A stretch of DNA of 16,126 nucleotides from Marinilabiliales bacterium (GTDB lineage Bacteria; Bacteroidota; Bacteroidia; Bacteroidales; F082): contig PKSW01000383.1 in NCBI GenBank assembly GCA_002869465.1, positions 1-16,126 of the forward strand, in the 5' to 3' direction. A program made the translations under genes and the position numbers. Below are positions 14,380-16,126 of this stretch, piece by piece. The notes below the pieces were generated by a model. The model had not been told where the DNA came from, made no database searches, and was given only the letters and a program-made list of their open reading frames with translations. Position 1 is the first letter of the stretch, and each line of letters opens with the position of its first letter.

Positions 14380-14976
14380 ATGAAAAAGATTCTTATTCAG
14401 GTTGTATTACTTGTTATTGTCGTTGTTCTTGGTTACTTTGTTTTCGAGAGTATTATGGAGCCGGTCAGGTTTGATAAGGAAAGAAGGGCAAGACAAAAAG
14501 TTGTGGTTGAGAAATTAAAAGATATCAGGAGTTCGCAACTTATCTTCAGAAGAGTTAATGGTTCGTATGCCAATGACTTCGATACACTCGTTAAGTTTAT
14601 AAAAGTTGCTGAGATACCCGTTGTAAAGATGATACCTGACCCGGAAGACACCACCTTTACAAGAACAATTAATGATACCGTGGGATATATTAAAGTAGCA
14701 GATACCATATTTGCAAATAAAAAATATACGATTGATCAGTTATCTCTGATTCCCTATTCAGAAGGGGAGAAGTTTGAAATGAGTGCCGATACCATTGAAA
14801 GAGGTGGTGTTGAGGTGTTTGTTTTTGAAGCAAAGGCTCCCTTTACTGCTTTTATGAAGGGTATGGATGAACAGACCATGCGGAATATTATTGCCAAATC
14901 AGAAGACCTGGAAAAATATCCCGGCCTTAAAGTTGGATCATTAACAGAACCTTCAACTGACGGCAACTGGGAATAA
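14380..14976 (+). CDS. Single-pass membrane protein with pseudopilin-like N-terminus, unknown function
   Basis: I do not recognise a named family. From ATG 14380 the protein has 198 residues. Residues 4-22 (ILIQVVLLVIVVVLGYFVF) form one membrane helix after two Lys, followed by a charged, probably helical stretch (EPVRFDKERRARQKVVVEKL) and then DIRSSQLIFRRVNGSYANDFDTLVKFI. That order (N-terminal hydrophobic helix, amphipathic continuation, then a segment reading roughly L-x-x-I-R-x-x-Q-x-x-F-x-x-x-N-G-x-Y) resembles type IV pilin and T2SS pseudopilin architecture. A prepilin peptidase site (Gly before Phe with Glu at +5) is not evident. The rest should be periplasmic or outside. DUF3822 follows after 11 nt, so the two are likely co-transcribed. 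Confidence 0.75.
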   Translation: MKKILIQVVLLVIVVVLGYFVFESIMEPVRFDKERRARQKVVVEKLKDIRSSQLIFRRVNGSYANDFDTLVKFIKVAEIPVVKMIPDPEDTTFTRTINDTVGYIKVADTIFANKKYTIDQLSLIPYSEGEKFEMSADTIERGGVEVFVFEAKAPFTAFMKGMDEQTMRNIIAKSEDLEKYPGLKVGSLTEPSTDGNWE

Positions 14977-14987
14977 ATTATATCCCA

Positions 14988-15857
14988 ATGCCTTCGCGGA
15001 TCAAGCCACATATTAGTTTTTACGATAAGTCTTTTCTTGAAAGTAATACAGGGTATTATTATCTGAGTTTGCAACTTGGAAAACGCAGTTTGTCTCTCAC
15101 CGTTTTCAATCCAGATAATAAGAAATATGTTGTTTTCGATTCTTTCGCATTCAACGATATAAAGTTGAATGAAAGTATCACCCCGATTTTAGATCATATA
15201 TTAAATGAAAGAAAGTGGTTAGGAAAACGGTTTCAAAAAGTTTTTTTTCTGATCGATCATCAATTCAGCACTCTGGTTCCGCCACCATTGTTTTTCGAAG
15301 ACAAGGCGGATACCTACATAAAATTTAATCATCCGGTTGAAGAAGAGCAAACCACCTGTTTCAATAAACTGAATAATGCGCATATTATTAATGTGTTCAG
15401 TATTTCAAAACTGATCAATGACCAACTAGGCAAACTTTGGCCAAACATACATTTGTACCATTGTTCATCGGCCATTATTGAAAGTTTGTCGATCAACTAC
15501 AAAAATAAGATCAGCGCAAACAATCTTTTTCTAAACGTGCGGGATGAAGGTTTCGATCTGGTTTATTTTAAAAATAAGAAGCTGCATTTTTACAATATGT
15601 TCAGGTATCATACCAAGGAAGATTTTATTTATTTTGTGCTCTCCGCCATGGAAGAATTGCAACTGAACCCGGAGGAAGTGGAGCTGGTAATATCAGGAAA
15701 TATTGATAAAAGCAGTATTTTATATGAAATGATTTTCCGGTATATCCGCACGAGCAGGTTTATTGAGCGGAATGACAGTTATGGGTATTCTTACCTGCTG
15801 GATGGCCTGATGGGGCATAAATACTACACCCTGTTTAATGCACAGCAATGCGAATAA
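14988..15857 (+). CDS. DUF3822 family protein, possibly actin-fold (PilM/GspL-like)
   Basis: A 289-residue cytoplasmic-looking protein with no signal peptide or membrane helix, resembling the DUF3822 family found in Bacteroidota next to rsmD. Its layout suggests an actin/Hsp70-type (ASKHA) fold: an opening strand pair YYYLSLQLGKRSLSLTVFN (24-42), a second lobe beginning NNLFLNVRDEGFDLVYFKNKKLHFYN, and later LSAMEELQLNPEEVELVISGNID, which reads like the C-terminal part of PilM- or GspL-type proteins. The ATP-binding loops are not obviously conserved. It lies 11 nt behind the pseudopilin-like gene, and its end overlaps rsmD by 10 nt, implying one transcript. Family assignment is fairly sure; fold and function are inference. 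Confidence 0.8.
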   Translation: MPSRIKPHISFYDKSFLESNTGYYYLSLQLGKRSLSLTVFNPDNKKYVVFDSFAFNDIKLNESITPILDHILNERKWLGKRFQKVFFLIDHQFSTLVPPPLFFEDKADTYIKFNHPVEEEQTTCFNKLNNAHIINVFSISKLINDQLGKLWPNIHLYHCSSAIIESLSINYKNKISANNLFLNVRDEGFDLVYFKNKKLHFYNMFRYHTKEDFIYFVLSAMEELQLNPEEVELVISGNIDKSSILYEMIFRYIRTSRFIERNDSYGYSYLLDGLMGHKYYTLFNAQQCE

Positions 15858-16126
15858 TAGGTGGGAAATACGGGCGCAGGATCATCAAACCGCCCAAAAA
15901 CCTCCCAGTGAGGCCAACTACCGATCTGGCAAAAGAAAGCCTTTTCAATATTCTGCGTCATAAGATCGATTTTGATGGGAAAATGGCACTCGATCTGTTT
16001 GCAGGCACTGGCTCAATTTCTTATGAATTTGTATCCAGGGGATGTGCTGAGGTGTTATCGATAGATCAGAATTATAAATGCATTCAATTCATAAAAGACA
16101 CCATGCGTGATTTTGATATGAAAAAT
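15848..16126 (+). CDS. rsmD: 16S rRNA (guanine(966)-N2)-methyltransferase RsmD, N-terminal part
   Basis: An open frame of 93 codons starts at ATG 15848 and runs off the right edge. MRIIGGKYGRRIIKPPKN (1-18) followed by LPVRPTTDLAKESLFNIL (19-36) is the characteristic RsmD N-terminus, and ALDLFAGTGSISYEFVSRG is SAM-binding motif I, followed by VLSIDQN with the acidic residue that contacts the ribose. RsmD methylates G966 of 16S rRNA during small-subunit assembly. The catalytic NPPY-type motif would lie beyond the window. The gene overlaps the DUF3822 stop by 10 nt, so it is translationally coupled to it. Confidence 0.93.
   Translation, partial: MRIIGGKYGRRIIKPPKNLPVRPTTDLAKESLFNILRHKIDFDGKMALDLFAGTGSISYEFVSRGCAEVLSIDQNYKCIQFIKDTMRDFDMKN

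Noticed and set aside
1..16126. tRNA genes, CRISPR arrays, insertion sequences, phage genes
   Set aside because: None was seen by reading both strands; there are no spaced direct repeats, transposase-like frames or cloverleaf-like stretches in the gaps.

Overview
The window looks like chromosome of a member of the Bacteroidota. The gene complement supports this: DUF3822 next to rsmD, a short AMP nucleosidase, short-LID Adk, a lone HsdR-N-like nuclease beside holA, and an outer-membrane barrel protein with an Ala-Gln signal-peptide end. So do the expression signals. Start codons follow A-rich stretches without a clear Shine-Dalgarno, and many starts have a TAnnTTTG box, the -7 element of Bacteroidota sigma-ABfr promoters, a short way upstream. 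Genus cannot be told from the sequence. No tRNA, rRNA, CRISPR array, insertion sequence or phage gene was seen.

Layout. (1) 1-651, minus: N-terminal part of a secreted or outer-membrane beta-barrel protein, running off the left edge. (2) 820-4610, plus: a tight four-gene nucleotide-sugar operon (WbpE-like aminotransferase, WbpD-like N-acetyltransferase, GalE, RmlB) with gaps or overlaps of 1-4 nt; it supplies activated sugars for surface polysaccharide. (3) 4828-7038, plus: an SLC12-type cation-chloride cotransporter homologue with a TTG start and an odd leader, apparently more AT-rich than its neighbours. (4) 7252-7491 rpmB, then a bidirectional terminator, then the minus-strand hpt-adk operon. 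(5) purE (plus), divergent from hpt and convergent with a minus-strand M16 peptidase/O-methyltransferase pair. (6) A six-helix K+ channel (plus), convergent with holA, which is coupled behind amn (minus). (7) Divergent from amn, on plus: a stand-alone PD-(D/E)XK HsdR-N-like protein, a single-pass pseudopilin-like membrane protein, a DUF3822 protein and the start of rsmD, which runs off the right edge.

Most of this is housekeeping. Four genes (hpt, adk, purE, amn) belong to purine synthesis, salvage and turnover. Points that merit a second look are: three genes whose only sensible starts are TTG; an M16 peptidase whose promoter overlaps its longest possible start; layered short ORFs and a hairpin at the 5' end of the transporter; a stand-alone nuclease domain in a replication/housekeeping neighbourhood; and a pseudopilin-like gene immediately upstream of a DUF3822 gene that looks to me like an actin-fold PilM/GspL-type protein. 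I found no clear-cut new defence or mobile system.
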